Positions 34,436 through 44,415 of a DNA stretch of 64,000 bases are shown here, piece by piece. Made by a program: the position numbers and the translations under genes. Numbering within the stretch: the stretch's first letter is position 1; each line of letters opens with the position of its first letter. The notes beneath the pieces are model-generated. The model saw only the letters and a list, made by a program, of their open reading frames with translations, had not been told where the DNA came from and did no database searches. The DNA comes from Chryseotalea sanaruensis (GTDB taxonomy: Bacteria; Bacteroidota; Bacteroidia; Cytophagales; Cyclobacteriaceae). The stretch spans positions 1-64,000 of the forward strand of contig NZ_BHXQ01000006.1 in the NCBI RefSeq assembly GCF_003990915.1, read 5' to 3'.

Positions 34436-34743
34436 ATGTTAGATTGTAAGTAAATTATATAGTCAGAACTTAAACCGTTCAAAGTTTAGAATTTTGTATC
34501 ATAAAATATTATTAATATTTTTAATTATTTACATAAAAATAATTAATTAATTACGAGTATCGTACATCCAAAAAATAACAGAACCATAACCACTTGATAT
34601 TCTTGGTACTTTTCTGACAGTCTCTGACTTTACAAAACGGCAACACGTAGGCAGGATTACTCCTAGCTATTCCAGCAGGATAGTAGTATCAAGTGTTTAC
34701 CATATGTCCTTCATTTTTATTCGGACAGTGATGCAATCTAATG
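34436..34743. other. AT-rich spacer upstream of icd
   Basis: The part nearest icd (about 34495-34550) is nearly all A and T ('TATTATTAATATTTTTAATT'), followed by more mixed sequence up to the mutase stop. The icd promoter should be here. No gene or clear terminator is visible. Confidence 0.5.
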
Positions 34744-37700
34744 TTATTGATTACGCATCAGTCGCTCCAAAATTCCTTTAGCGGAATCCGTGATGACGGT
34801 ACCTGGTCCAAACACGAAAGCAATGCCTCTTTCAAATAAGTAGTCGTAATCCTGTGCTGGTATAACACCACCGGCTACGACCATGATATCTTCACGACCA
34901 ATTTTTTTCAAGGCTTGCACTAGCTCAGGAATTAAAGTCTTATGCCCACCAGCCAGACTCGAAGCACCTACAATGTGTACATCATTTTCTGCTGCCTGCA
35001 TGGCTACTTCTTCCGGTGTTTGAAACAACGGTCCGATGTCTACATCAAAACCTAAATCAGCAAAACTGGTAGCAATTACTTTAGCACCCCGATCGTGACC
35101 ATCTTGTCCCATCTTGGCTACTAAAATGCGTGGTCTTCTTCCTTCCATTTTAGCAAAAGCATCGCTGAGTTGACGCACTTCATCAAAAGCCTTATTGTTT
35201 TTCATTTCTCCCGAATATACACCTGATATTGATTTGATGCTGGCCTTGTATCGTCCAAAGGCTTTCTCCATCGCATCTGATATTTCACCCAAGGTGGCAC
35301 GCTTACGTGCGGCATCAACTGCAAGCTCCAGTAAATTACCAGTTCCCTTGGCAGCGGCATCACTAATCGCTTGTAATGCCAATTGTACAGCCTCGTTATC
35401 ACGCTCACCTTTCAATTGAATTAATCGATCTACTTGTTCTTTACGAACAGCAGTGTTATCAACTTCTAAAATATCGAAGTCAGGTTTTTCATCTGTTTGA
35501 AAACGGTTAACACCAACAATAACATCTCTGCCAGAATCAATACGTGCCTGCTTAGCTGCGGCAGCTTGTTCAATGCGCATCTTTGGTATACCGCTTTCAA
35601 TGGCTTTAGTCATGCCGCCCAATGCTTCCACTTCTTCAATCAGCGCCCAGGCCTTGTCTACCAATTCAGCTGTTAAGCTTTCAACGTAATAAGAGCCACC
35701 CAACGGGTCTACAACTTTAGTAACGTTGGTTTCTTTTTCAAGGTAGAGCTGTGTGTTACGCGCAATACGCGCTGAGAAATCGGTAGGTAAAGCAATGGCT
35801 TCATCTAAGGAATTGGTGTGCAGTGACTGAGTATGTCCAAGCACAGCTGCCAATGCTTCAATGGTGGTACGTGTTACATTGTTGTAAGGGTCTTGCTCTG
35901 TTAAACTCCAGCCGGAAGTCTGGCAGTGTGTGCGCAAGGCCATACTCTTATCTTTCTTAGGATTAAATTGCTGCACAATTTTAGCCCATAACAATCGACC
36001 TGCTCGCATCTTGGCAATCTCCATGAAAAAATTCATGCCTATGCCCCAGAAAAAGGATAAACGTGGTGCAAAATCATCAATGGCTATACCGGCTTTGATA
36101 CCCGCGCGAATATATTCCAAACCATCAGCCAAGGTGTAAGCTAATTCAATATGCGCAGGCGCTCCGGCCTCATGCATATGGTAGCCACTAATACTAATCG
36201 AATTGAACTTCGGCATGTTACGCGAAGTATATTCAAAAATATCAGCGACTATACGCATGGATGACGCTGGCGGATAGATGTAGGTATTGCGCACCATAAA
36301 CTCTTTGAGAATATCATTTTGTATGGTGCCTGTAAGCTGTTCGGGTTTTACACCTTGTTCTTCGGCTGCCACAATATAAAAGGCCATAATCGGTAGCACT
36401 GCACCATTCATCGTCATGGATACGGACATTTTATCTAATGGAATCTGATCGAATAAAATTTTCATATCCAGAACAGAGTCGATGGCCACACCTGCCTTAC
36501 CCACATCACCGGTTACACGAGGATGATCGCTGTCGTAACCTCTGTGCGTTGCCAAATCAAAAGCGACTGATAAGCCTCTTTGTCCTGCCGCTAAATTTCT
36601 TCTGTAAAATGCATTTGAATCTTTAGCAGTAGAAAAACCTGCATATTGTCTGATGGTCCAGGCTTTTTGTGTGTACATACTGGCATACGGCCCGCGCAAA
36701 AAAGGTGGAATACCAGCCGTGAATTGTAAGTGAGGTAAAGTGGCAATATCCTCTTTTGTGTAGAAGGGCTTAACAGCAATCGTCTCAGGACTATTCCATT
36801 CTTGGTGTTCGAAGTTTGGAATTTGAAATTTCAAATTTGAAATTTGAAATTTCAGCCCACCAGCATTTAGTTTGGCAATTGTTTCACTTACAAATTGCTG
36901 AACAAGGTTATCGACAAAGTATGATCCTACTGTTGCATCTGCTACTTTATTAACATGCGATTCTTCCCTTAAAATGCTGGATATGTTTCGCGCCACCCTT
37001 TGCATCATGCTACTGCTTTCATCTTCTGCATAAACAGTCAGGCTGTCGCAACCACCCACTACGGACGCTAATGCGGCAGTGGTGCTTTTTAACATATTTC
37101 CATTGGGTTGGAAAGATTCTTTTGTCCAAACTTCTGATCTGCTATGGATATGTATGGTTGAAAATGAAATATTTTGTGTTTGCGCATAAATATCGCTGAG
37201 CGATCGCAACGCTTTACACTTGGCAATGGTGTGAAAAAAATTAGTATCAGCATTAATGGAAAAAGCAACCGTTACTGTTTTAATATTATTGATTAATCCA
37301 ATTCGGCTATGAAGCTTTGAAATTGCCTCACTGATTTCTGCTATATTTTTTTGCTGATTCTCTATCCAGATGCCTAAGGGTATAAACGGTGTACCTTCAA
37401 AGAAATTTATTAACTCGGCACTTACTTCATTCGAAAATAAGCAACCCTGTAAACTGGATTTTTCAAGTTTTTCTGTTTCAATATAATCAATCAGTGTTTT
37501 TGAGAAATTTTTACCAACATTTTTAAAGGATAGCGAACAATACACCCATTGAATATCCTTAAGTAAAGTTTTTAATGCTGTTTCTTTTCCCTGTAGATCG
37601 AATAAAATACCATCAGCACCATTACTCAGGTGCAACATTGCACTTTCATTGGCATTTTTTGCACTATCAACCCTTACAAGAGGCATATTATACCAAGCTC

Positions 37701-37926
37701 GCGCCCCGTAGAATGCGTTTTTGGCCGTAGGTAAAGCAAAAACAAACTGATTTTTTATTTCTGCATCGTAATAAGGTTTGAAAATCAGGTTTTCCTGATC
37801 AGACCATGCCAAAGCCTCCCAAGGATTTTTATTTTCAATTTCTTTTTGCGCGATTTGCGTCCAATCCTTTGCTGTAACTTGAGAAAATGAAGATGATATC
37901 TGATCGATTGCCCTTTTTTCGGCCAT
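34744..37926 (-). CDS. Fused methylmalonyl-CoA mutase (MutA-like + MutB)
   Basis: The 1060-residue protein combines two proteins normally encoded by separate genes. Residues 1-355 are a MutA-like small-subunit barrel (ending near '[22 protein letters not shown]'). Residues from about 370 are a full MutB: '[24 protein letters not shown]', '[22 protein letters not shown]', and the cobalamin domain with D942-x-H944-x-x-G947. The large-subunit active site is intact, so it should interconvert methylmalonyl-CoA and succinyl-CoA. The linker (about 358-369) is encoded by a TTTGAAATTT repeat that occurs in intergenic DNA elsewhere in the window. The ATG at 37926 is chosen; the longer frame starts at TTG and adds 20 poor residues. 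Confidence 0.9.
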   Translation of the reverse strand: MAEKRAIDQISSSFSQVTAKDWTQIAQKEIENKNPWEALAWSDQENLIFKPYYDAEIKNQFVFALPTAKNAFYGARAWYNMPLVRVDSAKNANESAMLHLSNGADGILFDLQGKETALKTLLKDIQWVYCSLSFKNVGKNFSKTLIDYIETEKLEKSSLQGCLFSNEVSAELINFFEGTPFIPLGIWIENQQKNIAEISEAISKLHSRIGLINNIKTVTVAFSINADTNFFHTIAKCKALRSLSDIYAQTQNISFSTIHIHSRSEVWTKESFQPNGNMLKSTTAALASVVGGCDSLTVYAEDESSSMMQRVARNISSILREESHVNKVADATVGSYFVDNLVQQFVSETIAKLNAGGLKFQISNLKFQIPNFEHQEWNSPETIAVKPFYTKEDIATLPHLQFTAGIPPFLRGPYASMYTQKAWTIRQYAGFSTAKDSNAFYRRNLAAGQRGLSVAFDLATHRGYDSDHPRVTGDVGKAGVAIDSVLDMKILFDQIPLDKMSVSMTMNGAVLPIMAFYIVAAEEQGVKPEQLTGTIQNDILKEFMVRNTYIYPPASSMRIVADIFEYTSRNMPKFNSISISGYHMHEAGAPAHIELAYTLADGLEYIRAGIKAGIAIDDFAPRLSFFWGIGMNFFMEIAKMRAGRLLWAKIVQQFNPKKDKSMALRTHCQTSGWSLTEQDPYNNVTRTTIEALAAVLGHTQSLHTNSLDEAIALPTDFSARIARNTQLYLEKETNVTKVVDPLGGSYYVESLTAELVDKAWALIEEVEALGGMTKAIESGIPKMRIEQAAAAKQARIDSGRDVIVGVNRFQTDEKPDFDILEVDNTAVRKEQVDRLIQLKGERDNEAVQLALQAISDAAAKGTGNLLELAVDAARKRATLGEISDAMEKAFGRYKASIKSISGVYSGEMKNNKAFDEVRQLSDAFAKMEGRRPRILVAKMGQDGHDRGAKVIATSFADLGFDVDIGPLFQTPEEVAMQAAENDVHIVGASSLAGGHKTLIPELVQALKKIGREDIMVVAGGVIPAQDYDYLFERGIAFVFGPGTVITDSAKGILERLMRNQ
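36820..36853. repeat. In-frame AATTTGAAATTTC repeat at the mutase fusion junction
   Basis: A 34-bp block made of overlapping 'AATTTGAAATTTC' units encodes the linker residues [16 protein letters not shown]. Similar units occur in non-coding DNA at 39676-39692, 63089-63107 and 63194-63211. Its position between the two subunit domains suggests that the fusion arose through, or was tolerated at, such a repeat. Confidence 0.6.
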
Positions 37927-38035
37927 AAAACATAATTTACAGGCAATTTTAGTGAAGATTTTTGCATTCCGAAGTGTAAACGACAATGTATTTACATAAG
38001 CAAAAAAAATTCTAAAAAATCAAGCGTCCGAACAC

Positions 38036-38067
38036 TTGATTTTTCATAAGTGTTTTCTTCATCTTTG
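38036..38067 (+). promoter_or_regulatory. Possible Bacteroidota-type promoter of dnaA
   Basis: TTG at 38036-38038 and CATCTTTG at 38060-38067 match the Bacteroidota -33 (TTG) and -7 (TAnnTTTG) elements with one mismatch and 21-nt spacing. The start codon is 53 bases further on. No DnaA-box cluster is apparent, so I do not call an origin. Confidence 0.35.
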
Positions 38068-38119
38068 TTCCCCTTTCCCCAAAGGAATTTTCTAAGTACA
38101 AACCTTTATTTAAACGAGC

Positions 38120-39538
38120 ATGATAGAAGTAGACTCCGCAACGGTATGGAATGATTGTCTCGATATTATTCGTCCGGATGTAGGGGATGAAAACTTCGGA
38201 ACATGGTTTAAACCCATAAAACCGGTTAGAGTAGATGCGGACGTACTAACGATTCAGGTTCCTTCACAATTTTTTTACGAGTGGCTGGAAGAACACTACG
38301 TACCAGTACTAAAGAAAGCTGTGCATACTGTATTAGGTCCTACAGGCCGGCTAGAGTATTCTGTTATTGTTGATAGCGGCAACCAGCAAAACCCTGCGGT
38401 TGCGGTTAATTATCCCAATGGATCGGCTAACCGTAAATCTGCTTTAAATGGCATCGGAGCAGACGATTATTCGCCATTCACTTTTAAAGCACTCAATCCG
38501 CAAACCATAAATTCGCGTCTTAATCCAAATTACAGCTTCGATAACTTTGTAGAGGGAGACTGTAACCGTTTGGCGCGTTCTGCAGGTTTGGCAGTAGCCA
38601 AAAAACCTGGTGTAACTTCTTTTAATCCATTAATGCTTTACGGTGGTGTAGGCGTGGGAAAAACTCACCTTGTGCAATCTATAGGCAACGAAATAAAAAA
38701 TAACCTGCCTAACAAGGTGGTTCTCTATGTAGATCAAAATGATTTTACAAGTCAGTTTTTGAATGCCCTGCAAAACCACAAAATGCAGGAGTTTCAAAAT
38801 TTTTATTTACAAGTAGATGTTTTGATTCTGGATGACGTGCAGTTTTTAGCTGGTCGCGAGAAAACGCAGGAAATGTTTTTCCATATTTTCAATCAGTTGC
38901 ATCAAACTGGCAAGCAAATTATCATGACGAGTGATTGCCCGCCACGCGACTTGAAGGGATTTCAGGAAAGATTGCTGTCAAGATTTAAATGGGGACTAAC
39001 GGCAGATTTACAAGAACCTGATTTTGAAACTAAGTTAGCTATTGTGCATCGCAAGATGCAGGCAGATGGTATTGATATGCCGACTGAGGTAGCTGAATAC
39101 TTAGCTTACAGTGTTGATACCAACCTTCGCGATATGGAAGGTGTGCTCAATTCGTTAATCTTCCATGCTACTTTATTAAAGAAAGATATTGACCTTGATC
39201 TGGCTAAAGAAGTACTGAAAAACATCATCAAAGAAATTCAGAGCGATGTTAGCGTTGACTTTATCCAGAAAACTGTTGCCGATCATTTCAAAGTTGACTT
39301 AGAAGCGATGAAGGGTAAGGTGAAGAAACGTGAGATTGTAATTCCTCGTCAGGTGGCGATGTATTTCTGTAAGCGCTACACACAACTTACACTTTCACTC
39401 ATCGGAAGTAACTTTGGCGGCCGCGACCATAGCACGGTTATTCATGCCTTGGAATCAGTAGAAGACATGATGAAGACCGATCCTAACTTTAAAAACACAG
39501 TTGAAGAGTTAGGTAAGCGTTTGAAGATGCGGGTGTAG
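38120..39538 (+). CDS. dnaA: Chromosomal replication initiator DnaA
   Basis: The 472-residue protein opens replication at oriC. Domain I (1-85) has the 'WFKPIKPVRVD' interaction face, and domain II is a short linker. Domain III is the AAA+ core with Walker A GGVGVGKTH near 175, 'VLILDDVQFLAGREKTQE' as Walker B, and a sensor region. Domain IV ends with the DnaA-box-reading signature 'FGGRDHSTVIHA'. Length is normal. It stands alone, divergent from the mutase gene and followed by a strong bidirectional terminator shared with the HtrA gene. No dnaN or gyrase neighbour is present. Confidence 0.97.
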   Translation: MIEVDSATVWNDCLDIIRPDVGDENFGTWFKPIKPVRVDADVLTIQVPSQFFYEWLEEHYVPVLKKAVHTVLGPTGRLEYSVIVDSGNQQNPAVAVNYPNGSANRKSALNGIGADDYSPFTFKALNPQTINSRLNPNYSFDNFVEGDCNRLARSAGLAVAKKPGVTSFNPLMLYGGVGVGKTHLVQSIGNEIKNNLPNKVVLYVDQNDFTSQFLNALQNHKMQEFQNFYLQVDVLILDDVQFLAGREKTQEMFFHIFNQLHQTGKQIIMTSDCPPRDLKGFQERLLSRFKWGLTADLQEPDFETKLAIVHRKMQADGIDMPTEVAEYLAYSVDTNLRDMEGVLNSLIFHATLLKKDIDLDLAKEVLKNIIKEIQSDVSVDFIQKTVADHFKVDLEAMKGKVKKREIVIPRQVAMYFCKRYTQLTLSLIGSNFGGRDHSTVIHALESVEDMMKTDPNFKNTVEELGKRLKMRV

Positions 39539-39577
39539 TAGTTGATGGTTGTTGGTTGTTGGTTGTTCGTTTTTCGT

Positions 39578-39671
39578 AATTCAATTTCGTTTAGTTAAGC
39601 TTCCTTAGTCATCCTCTCCTTTGGAGAGGACTGGAGGCCAATAAAAAGTCTTAACTAAACGACATTGAATT
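39578..39671. repeat. TTTAGTTAAG inverted-repeat element, best copy
   Basis: The terminal arms 39578-39599 and 39650-39671 are inverted repeats at 21 of 22 positions. The centre holds 'CTCTCCTTTGGAGAG', itself a hairpin. At 94 bp, with no coding capacity, it looks like a miniature inverted-repeat element. It lies between dnaA and the terminator. Confidence 0.7.
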
Positions 39672-39696
39672 CGTAATTTCAAATTTCAAATTAATA

Positions 39697-39730
39697 AAAA
39701 CAGCCTGCTTAACTTAAGCAGGCTGTTTTT
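39697..39730. terminator. Bidirectional terminator between dnaA and htrA-like gene
   Basis: A 12-bp stem (ACAGCCTGCTTA / TAAGCAGGCTGT) with a 3-nt loop has A-runs before it and T-runs after it, so it can stop transcription of convergent dnaA and the protease gene. Confidence 0.88.
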
Positions 39731-39751
39731 ATTTCTCAACATCGAGCAAAA

Positions 39752-41206
39752 CTAACGCAACCTAAATCGCAATTGCAATTGCTGTTTGTTACTATTGATT
39801 CCGTACAAATAACCGTCTCCTTTAAATTTCTCAAAAAATTCTATCACCTCCTCAGGGTTTTCAACGCGTTGGCGATTGATAGAATAAATAGTGAAATTTT
39901 CGGATAATCCGATTTGATCCAACATACCACCCGGCTTGAGTTTAAAAATCTTTACCCCGTAATCACCTGCTTCCAGGTTGGCACCCAATGTTGAAGAACT
40001 GTATATTTTTCTTTTGATGGTTTCGGTACCACCATTTTTATTAACCAATGTTATGTTGGCGGTTTCAGATTTGTTACCACGCAGATAAGTCACTGAAATT
40101 TTATCACCCGGATACATATAGGCAAGGGTTTCTTCAAAAGCACTCTTGCTGTTAATGTCTGCCCCATTCACCTTAGTAATGATATCACCTGGTTTTAGTC
40201 CAGCATTAGCTGCTGGGCCTTCGCGCTCCATTTTTTCCAGTACCACACCGTTAAATTGTTTTAAATCTGTTTTAAGGTCATACTTTTTGGCTGTGGCATA
40301 ATCGTATTCAATAACATTTCCACCCATGAGTGCTTTTTGCACAATGCCAAACTTGATTAAGTCATCAACAACTTTTTTAGCTATATCAACCGGAACAGCA
40401 AAAGCGTATCCGGTATAAGAACCGGTGCGAGATAAAATTGCGGTATTAATCCCCACAAGTTCGCCACTTTTGTTTACAAGTGCACCACCAGAGTTTCCAG
40501 GATTAATAGCTGCATCTGTTTGAATGAAAGATTCAATCGGAAATTTATCTTCCAGAATACCTATGCGTCTGCCTTTAGCGCTAACAATTCCGGCTGTTAC
40601 AGTTGAAGAAAGTGAAAATGGATTTCCAACAGCAATTACCCACTCACCCACCTGAACATTTTTAGCGTTTCCAAGCTTAATGGCAGGCAAATTATTCTCC
40701 TCTATTTTAAGCACTGCTAAATCAGTAGAAGGATCGGTGCCCACCAGTTCGGCTGCATAATTTCTCTTATTGTATATAATCTCAATGCGTTCTGCGGATG
40801 CAACTACGTGGTTATTGGTAACAATGTAGCCATCAGTAGTAAAAATTACTCCTGAACCACTGCTCACCTGTGTTTGAGAAGAAGTACCACCAAAAAACCA
40901 ATCCCACGAGGTAGCAACACCCTTAGAAATACTATTGATGTACACTACACTAGGAATGGCTTTGGTTGCTGCCTCACTAAAATCTACAGGCGGCAGGCTG
41001 ATGTTGGTGTTAAAATTATCGGCCAATGAAAGCGTTTCCCCCAGATCATCGTTGTTGTCGTTTACGATAGACCGATCACTTGTTAGTTGGTGCGTAGCTT
41101 GTATATTATTTTCTAAAGCTGGTTCAATCTTATATTTATAAAAGGTAAATGCGCCAGCCAATCCGGCCACGAAAGCAATTAATACTGTCTTCAAAATAGT
41201 TTTCAT
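39752..41206 (-). CDS. HtrA/DegP-family serine protease
   Basis: The 484-residue envelope protease has an N-terminal membrane anchor or signal (3-22). A trypsin-like domain carries the triad His133 (TNNHVV), Asp162 (STDLAVL) and Ser239 (NPGNSGGA). One clear PDZ domain (about 300-385, 'ANAGLKPGDIITKVNGADI') is followed by a second, weaker PDZ-like region (about 400-480, 'GGMLDQIGLSENFTIYSIN'). Its job is degrading or refolding damaged envelope proteins. Convergent with dnaA. Confidence 0.93.
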   Translation of the reverse strand: MKTILKTVLIAFVAGLAGAFTFYKYKIEPALENNIQATHQLTSDRSIVNDNNDDLGETLSLADNFNTNISLPPVDFSEAATKAIPSVVYINSISKGVATSWDWFFGGTSSQTQVSSGSGVIFTTDGYIVTNNHVVASAERIEIIYNKRNYAAELVGTDPSTDLAVLKIEENNLPAIKLGNAKNVQVGEWVIAVGNPFSLSSTVTAGIVSAKGRRIGILEDKFPIESFIQTDAAINPGNSGGALVNKSGELVGINTAILSRTGSYTGYAFAVPVDIAKKVVDDLIKFGIVQKALMGGNVIEYDYATAKKYDLKTDLKQFNGVVLEKMEREGPAANAGLKPGDIITKVNGADINSKSAFEETLAYMYPGDKISVTYLRGNKSETANITLVNKNGGTETIKRKIYSSSTLGANLEAGDYGVKIFKLKPGGMLDQIGLSENFTIYSINRQRVENPEEVIEFFEKFKGDGYLYGINSNKQQLQLRFRLR

Positions 41207-41317
41207 ACGTAGCTTATAACGAAACCAAGGTAAAAGATGTTCGCAAACCTAAAAAAGTTGTAGAAATCTCAAAATACTGTGTTTTCTAAACTTAATTTTT
41301 TCAAACTAACTTGCGGT

Positions 41318-42814
41318 ATGGGTATTCGTTCAGTTTTAGCAAAGCCATTAGCGGCATACATCGCCAGTCAAACAAAAAAGTGGTCTTCCCAACCGGGTTT
41401 CTACCAGCAGAAAATGTTGGATATGCTTATACGTGAAGGCAGTAACACCCTGTTTGGAAAGGACCATGGTTTTAAGGACATAAAATCTTATGTTGATTTT
41501 AAAAAGCACGTGCCCGTTCGCGATTATGAAGCCTTGAAACCTTACGTAGAAAAAATGCTGGAGGGCAAACCTGATATTTTGTGGAAAGGTGTGCCTGCTT
41601 ACTTTGCGAAAACATCCGGTACCACTTCTGGTACTAAGTATATTCCCATTTCAAACGAATCTAAATACAGCCATTTTAATAGTGCACGAAATTCAACGCT
41701 AGCCTATGTGCATGAAACAGGTAAGTCGGATTTTTTGGATGGCAACCTGATTTTTCTTTCTGGTAGTCCTGAATTAGACGAAACAGCTGGTGTAAAAACC
41801 GGACGCTTATCAGGCATATCCAACCATTTAGTGCCTGGTTATTTGCGCACCAACCAGAAACCGAGTTACGAAACAAATTGCATTGAAGACTGGGAAGAAA
41901 AGCTGGAACGCATTATTGATGAAACGCTACAGGCAAATATGACCCTGATATCAGGCATACCACCTTGGGCACAAATGTATTTCGATCGCATACAGACAAG
42001 AACCGGTAAGAAAATAAAAGATGTCTTCCCAAATTTTTCAGTCTTCGTCTATGGTGGTGTGAATTTTGAACCCTATCGCGCAAAACTTTTCGATTCCATT
42101 GGCAAAAAAATAGACTCCATCGAAACCTATCCTGCCTCTGAGGGCTTTATTGCTTATCAGGATTCACAATACGCAGAAGGCTTATTGTTATTATTGAATA
42201 ATGGGATGTTCTATGAATTTATTCCAACCGAAGAATATTTTAACGAGAACCCTACACGCCTTTCCATTGAAGAGGTTGAGTTGGGTAAAAATTATGCGCT
42301 TATTATAAATAGTAATGCTGGTTTATGGGGTTATTCGATTGGCGATACAGTGAAATTTGTTTCCAAAGATCCTTATCGTCTGGTAGTTACTGGTCGTATT
42401 AAACACTTTATTTCAGCTTTTGGTGAACATGTTATTGGTGAAGAGGTAGAGAAGGCCATGAAATTTACTATCGAGAAGTTTCCTGAAACAGAACTAGTGG
42501 AGTTTACGGTTGCGCCTCAGGTTACACCGCCTGCTGGTTTGCCACACCATGAATGGTTTATTGAGTTTTCTAATAGTCCTAAGGATCTGGAGGCTTTTAG
42601 ACTTGAGTTGGATACTAATCTTCGTAAGCTCAATGTTTACTATGATGACCTGATTGGCGGTAATATTTTAAGAACATTAAAGATTAGTGCCCTCAGGAAA
42701 AATAGTTTTATAGACTACATGAAGTCGCAAGGAAAACTAGGTGGACAAAATAAAGTGCCACGACTCTCCAATGATCGTAAAATTGCGGATGAGCTTGTTA
42801 AATTCATATCTTGA
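41318..42814 (+). CDS. GH3-family acyl-adenylate/amide synthetase-like protein
   Basis: The 498-residue protein matches the bacterial GH3 ('auxin-responsive promoter') family of the ANL adenylating superfamily. 'YFAKTSGTTSGTKYIPIS' is the nucleotide-binding P-loop, 'YPASEGFIAYQ' follows, and 'YSIGDTVKFVSKDPYRLVVTGRIKHFISAFGEHVIGEEVEKAM' in parts gives the hinge and C-terminal lid. Plant members join amino acids to hormones; the bacterial substrate is unknown. The ATG at 41318 is preferred to the upstream GTG. A glycosyltransferase gene follows by 30 bp. Confidence 0.88.
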   Translation: MGIRSVLAKPLAAYIASQTKKWSSQPGFYQQKMLDMLIREGSNTLFGKDHGFKDIKSYVDFKKHVPVRDYEALKPYVEKMLEGKPDILWKGVPAYFAKTSGTTSGTKYIPISNESKYSHFNSARNSTLAYVHETGKSDFLDGNLIFLSGSPELDETAGVKTGRLSGISNHLVPGYLRTNQKPSYETNCIEDWEEKLERIIDETLQANMTLISGIPPWAQMYFDRIQTRTGKKIKDVFPNFSVFVYGGVNFEPYRAKLFDSIGKKIDSIETYPASEGFIAYQDSQYAEGLLLLLNNGMFYEFIPTEEYFNENPTRLSIEEVELGKNYALIINSNAGLWGYSIGDTVKFVSKDPYRLVVTGRIKHFISAFGEHVIGEEVEKAMKFTIEKFPETELVEFTVAPQVTPPAGLPHHEWFIEFSNSPKDLEAFRLELDTNLRKLNVYYDDLIGGNILRTLKISALRKNSFIDYMKSQGKLGGQNKVPRLSNDRKIADELVKFIS

Positions 42815-42844
42815 TACGGAGACAAATCATTTTCACTCCCTTAA

Positions 42845-43843
42845 ATGGCTGAGCTTACCATTTTAATGCCTGCCTACAATGCTTCACCTTATGTAGAGGA
42901 GGCCATAAACAGTCTGCTTAACCAATCTTTTACCGATTTTGAATTATGGTTTATAGATGATGCATCAACAGACGAGACACTTTCTATTGTTGCAACACTG
43001 GCCAGGAAGGATCCGAGGATACACATTTTCAGTAATGCCGTTAACCGCGGAAAATTACACACTATAAATTCAAAGGTGAGGGGAGTGTTAAGCCCCTTTT
43101 TTACGATTACAGATGCAGATGATGTTTCGCATCCGGCCAGACTAGAAAAGCAAATCGCCAAACTCAAAAGTGATGCTTCATTAATGATGTGTGGGACTTC
43201 TTATGCTGCTATGGACGAGCAAGGGTATTACGTAAGAACAGTTCATGTACCAATAGATATTGAGCAGATAAGAGAACGTTCGCTTATACAATCAGCATTT
43301 ATGGGCGGCACAATGGTAATGAGGTCTTCCTTGCTTCAGAATTTTCCTGAACTGTACAGGTTTTATTTTGAAAATAGCATGGATGATGCTGACTTAGCCT
43401 GCCGCATATTGAATTTGTATTCAGTAACTAATTTAAATGAGCTGCTTTACTTTTATCGCATCGTGCCGACATCAATAACAAGGGCAAAGGTTACCTGTAG
43501 ATCGCTGAATATATATAAACTGATCAGCCATCTTTATACAATTAGAAAAAGCGAGCAAAAAGATTGGCTAGAACTCGGAGATTTTGTGTCTGCCGATGAC
43601 TTTATGAAGAAAATTGAGGATGATTATGCGAAAGACAGCACACTTTTACATCGTCATCGATCTTTTTTTTATCTGTATTGGGGGCAAAATCTTCTGGCAC
43701 TAAATTCAATTACTAAAGCGATTATAATTAAACCTTATCACCTTAAAACAGTGCTTAGTTTTTTATTGATTAGTATGCGCATCATGCTTTTTTATTTTAG
43801 TCGATCAATCAAAAAAGTGCATTATCGCGCGTTATTCAAATAA
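42845..43843 (+). CDS. Family 2 glycosyltransferase
   Basis: The 332-residue protein has a GT-A fold: 'LTILMPAYNASPYVEEAINSLL' at the start, 'FIDDASTDETLSI', and the metal-binding DAD in 'TITDADDVSHPARL'. The C-terminal 80 residues are basic and hydrophobic and may touch the membrane. Donor and acceptor sugars cannot be read. It is probably co-transcribed with the GH3 gene upstream. Confidence 0.9.
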   Translation: MAELTILMPAYNASPYVEEAINSLLNQSFTDFELWFIDDASTDETLSIVATLARKDPRIHIFSNAVNRGKLHTINSKVRGVLSPFFTITDADDVSHPARLEKQIAKLKSDASLMMCGTSYAAMDEQGYYVRTVHVPIDIEQIRERSLIQSAFMGGTMVMRSSLLQNFPELYRFYFENSMDDADLACRILNLYSVTNLNELLYFYRIVPTSITRAKVTCRSLNIYKLISHLYTIRKSEQKDWLELGDFVSADDFMKKIEDDYAKDSTLLHRHRSFFYLYWGQNLLALNSITKAIIIKPYHLKTVLSFLLISMRIMLFYFSRSIKKVHYRALFK

Positions 43844-44106
43844 AATTGAGCATTAGCAGGTGCTACAAGTATGTTTTTGTAAATCGTGTAATGCGTTTTT
43901 AGTACATGATAGTTTGTACTTCAATCATTCATTTCAAAAGACAAATTCGAATACTTGAAGGTATTAAATGTGTTCAAGTAAGTCTTTAAGTGTGGACAAC
44001 ATAAAAACTAATATTCCAGAAAATCAAGAAAAATTTTGATGATTAAAAAAAAAGTTTCTTCTTTGTATTATATTAAATAAATGTTTAACCAAAATTTTTA
44101 AACGCT

Positions 44107-44235
44107 ATGGCAAAGAAAGCGAAGAAAGCTGCAAAGAAAACTGTAAAGAAGGCAGCTAAGAAAACAGTAAAGAAGGTTGCAAAGAAAGCTGCTAAGAAAA
44201 AGACAGCTAAGAAAGCAGCTAAGAAGAAGAAGTAA
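44107..44235 (+). CDS. Histone H1-like Lys/Ala-rich peptide
   Basis: This 42-residue peptide is composed of K, A, T and V only after the initial Met, in repeats of KKAAKK and KKTVKK. It resembles the C-terminal tail of histone H1 and the small bacterial H1-like DNA-binding proteins of Chlamydia and some Bacteroidota. It probably binds and compacts DNA in a non-specific way. The gene starts at ATG 44107 and is followed 15 bp later by a strong terminator, showing that it is a complete transcription unit. The upstream 263 bp are AT-rich. Confidence 0.85.
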   Translation: MAKKAKKAAKKTVKKAAKKTVKKVAKKAAKKKTAKKAAKKKK

Positions 44236-44250
44236 TTCTCTTCTCCATAA

Positions 44251-44287
44251 AACAAAGGCCGGCATTAGTCGGCCTTTGTTTTTTTAC
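44251..44287 (+). terminator. Terminator of the histone-like gene
   Basis: An 11-bp GC-rich stem (AACAAAGGCCG / CGGCCTTTGTT) with an 8-nt loop is followed by a run of T. It lies directly after the TAA of the Lys/Ala peptide gene. Confidence 0.92.
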
Positions 44288-44415
44288 AGCAATCTTAGTT
44301 GAATAAAAATATTACCTGTGCTCTCTCTTTTATTCCTTTCACAACAATAATTCCCCTTCCGCGATCATTTTTCCTTCCGCGTTGTTTTTCTTATCTAGTA
44401 CATTATTTCACTTTC

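Noticed and set aside
36438..36626. 62-codon frame within the mutase gene
   Set aside because: Antisense shadow of a well conserved MutB region.
38000..38119. Replication origin upstream of dnaA
   Set aside because: No cluster of DnaA boxes or AT-rich unwinding repeats is seen, and dnaA is often distant from oriC in Bacteroidota.
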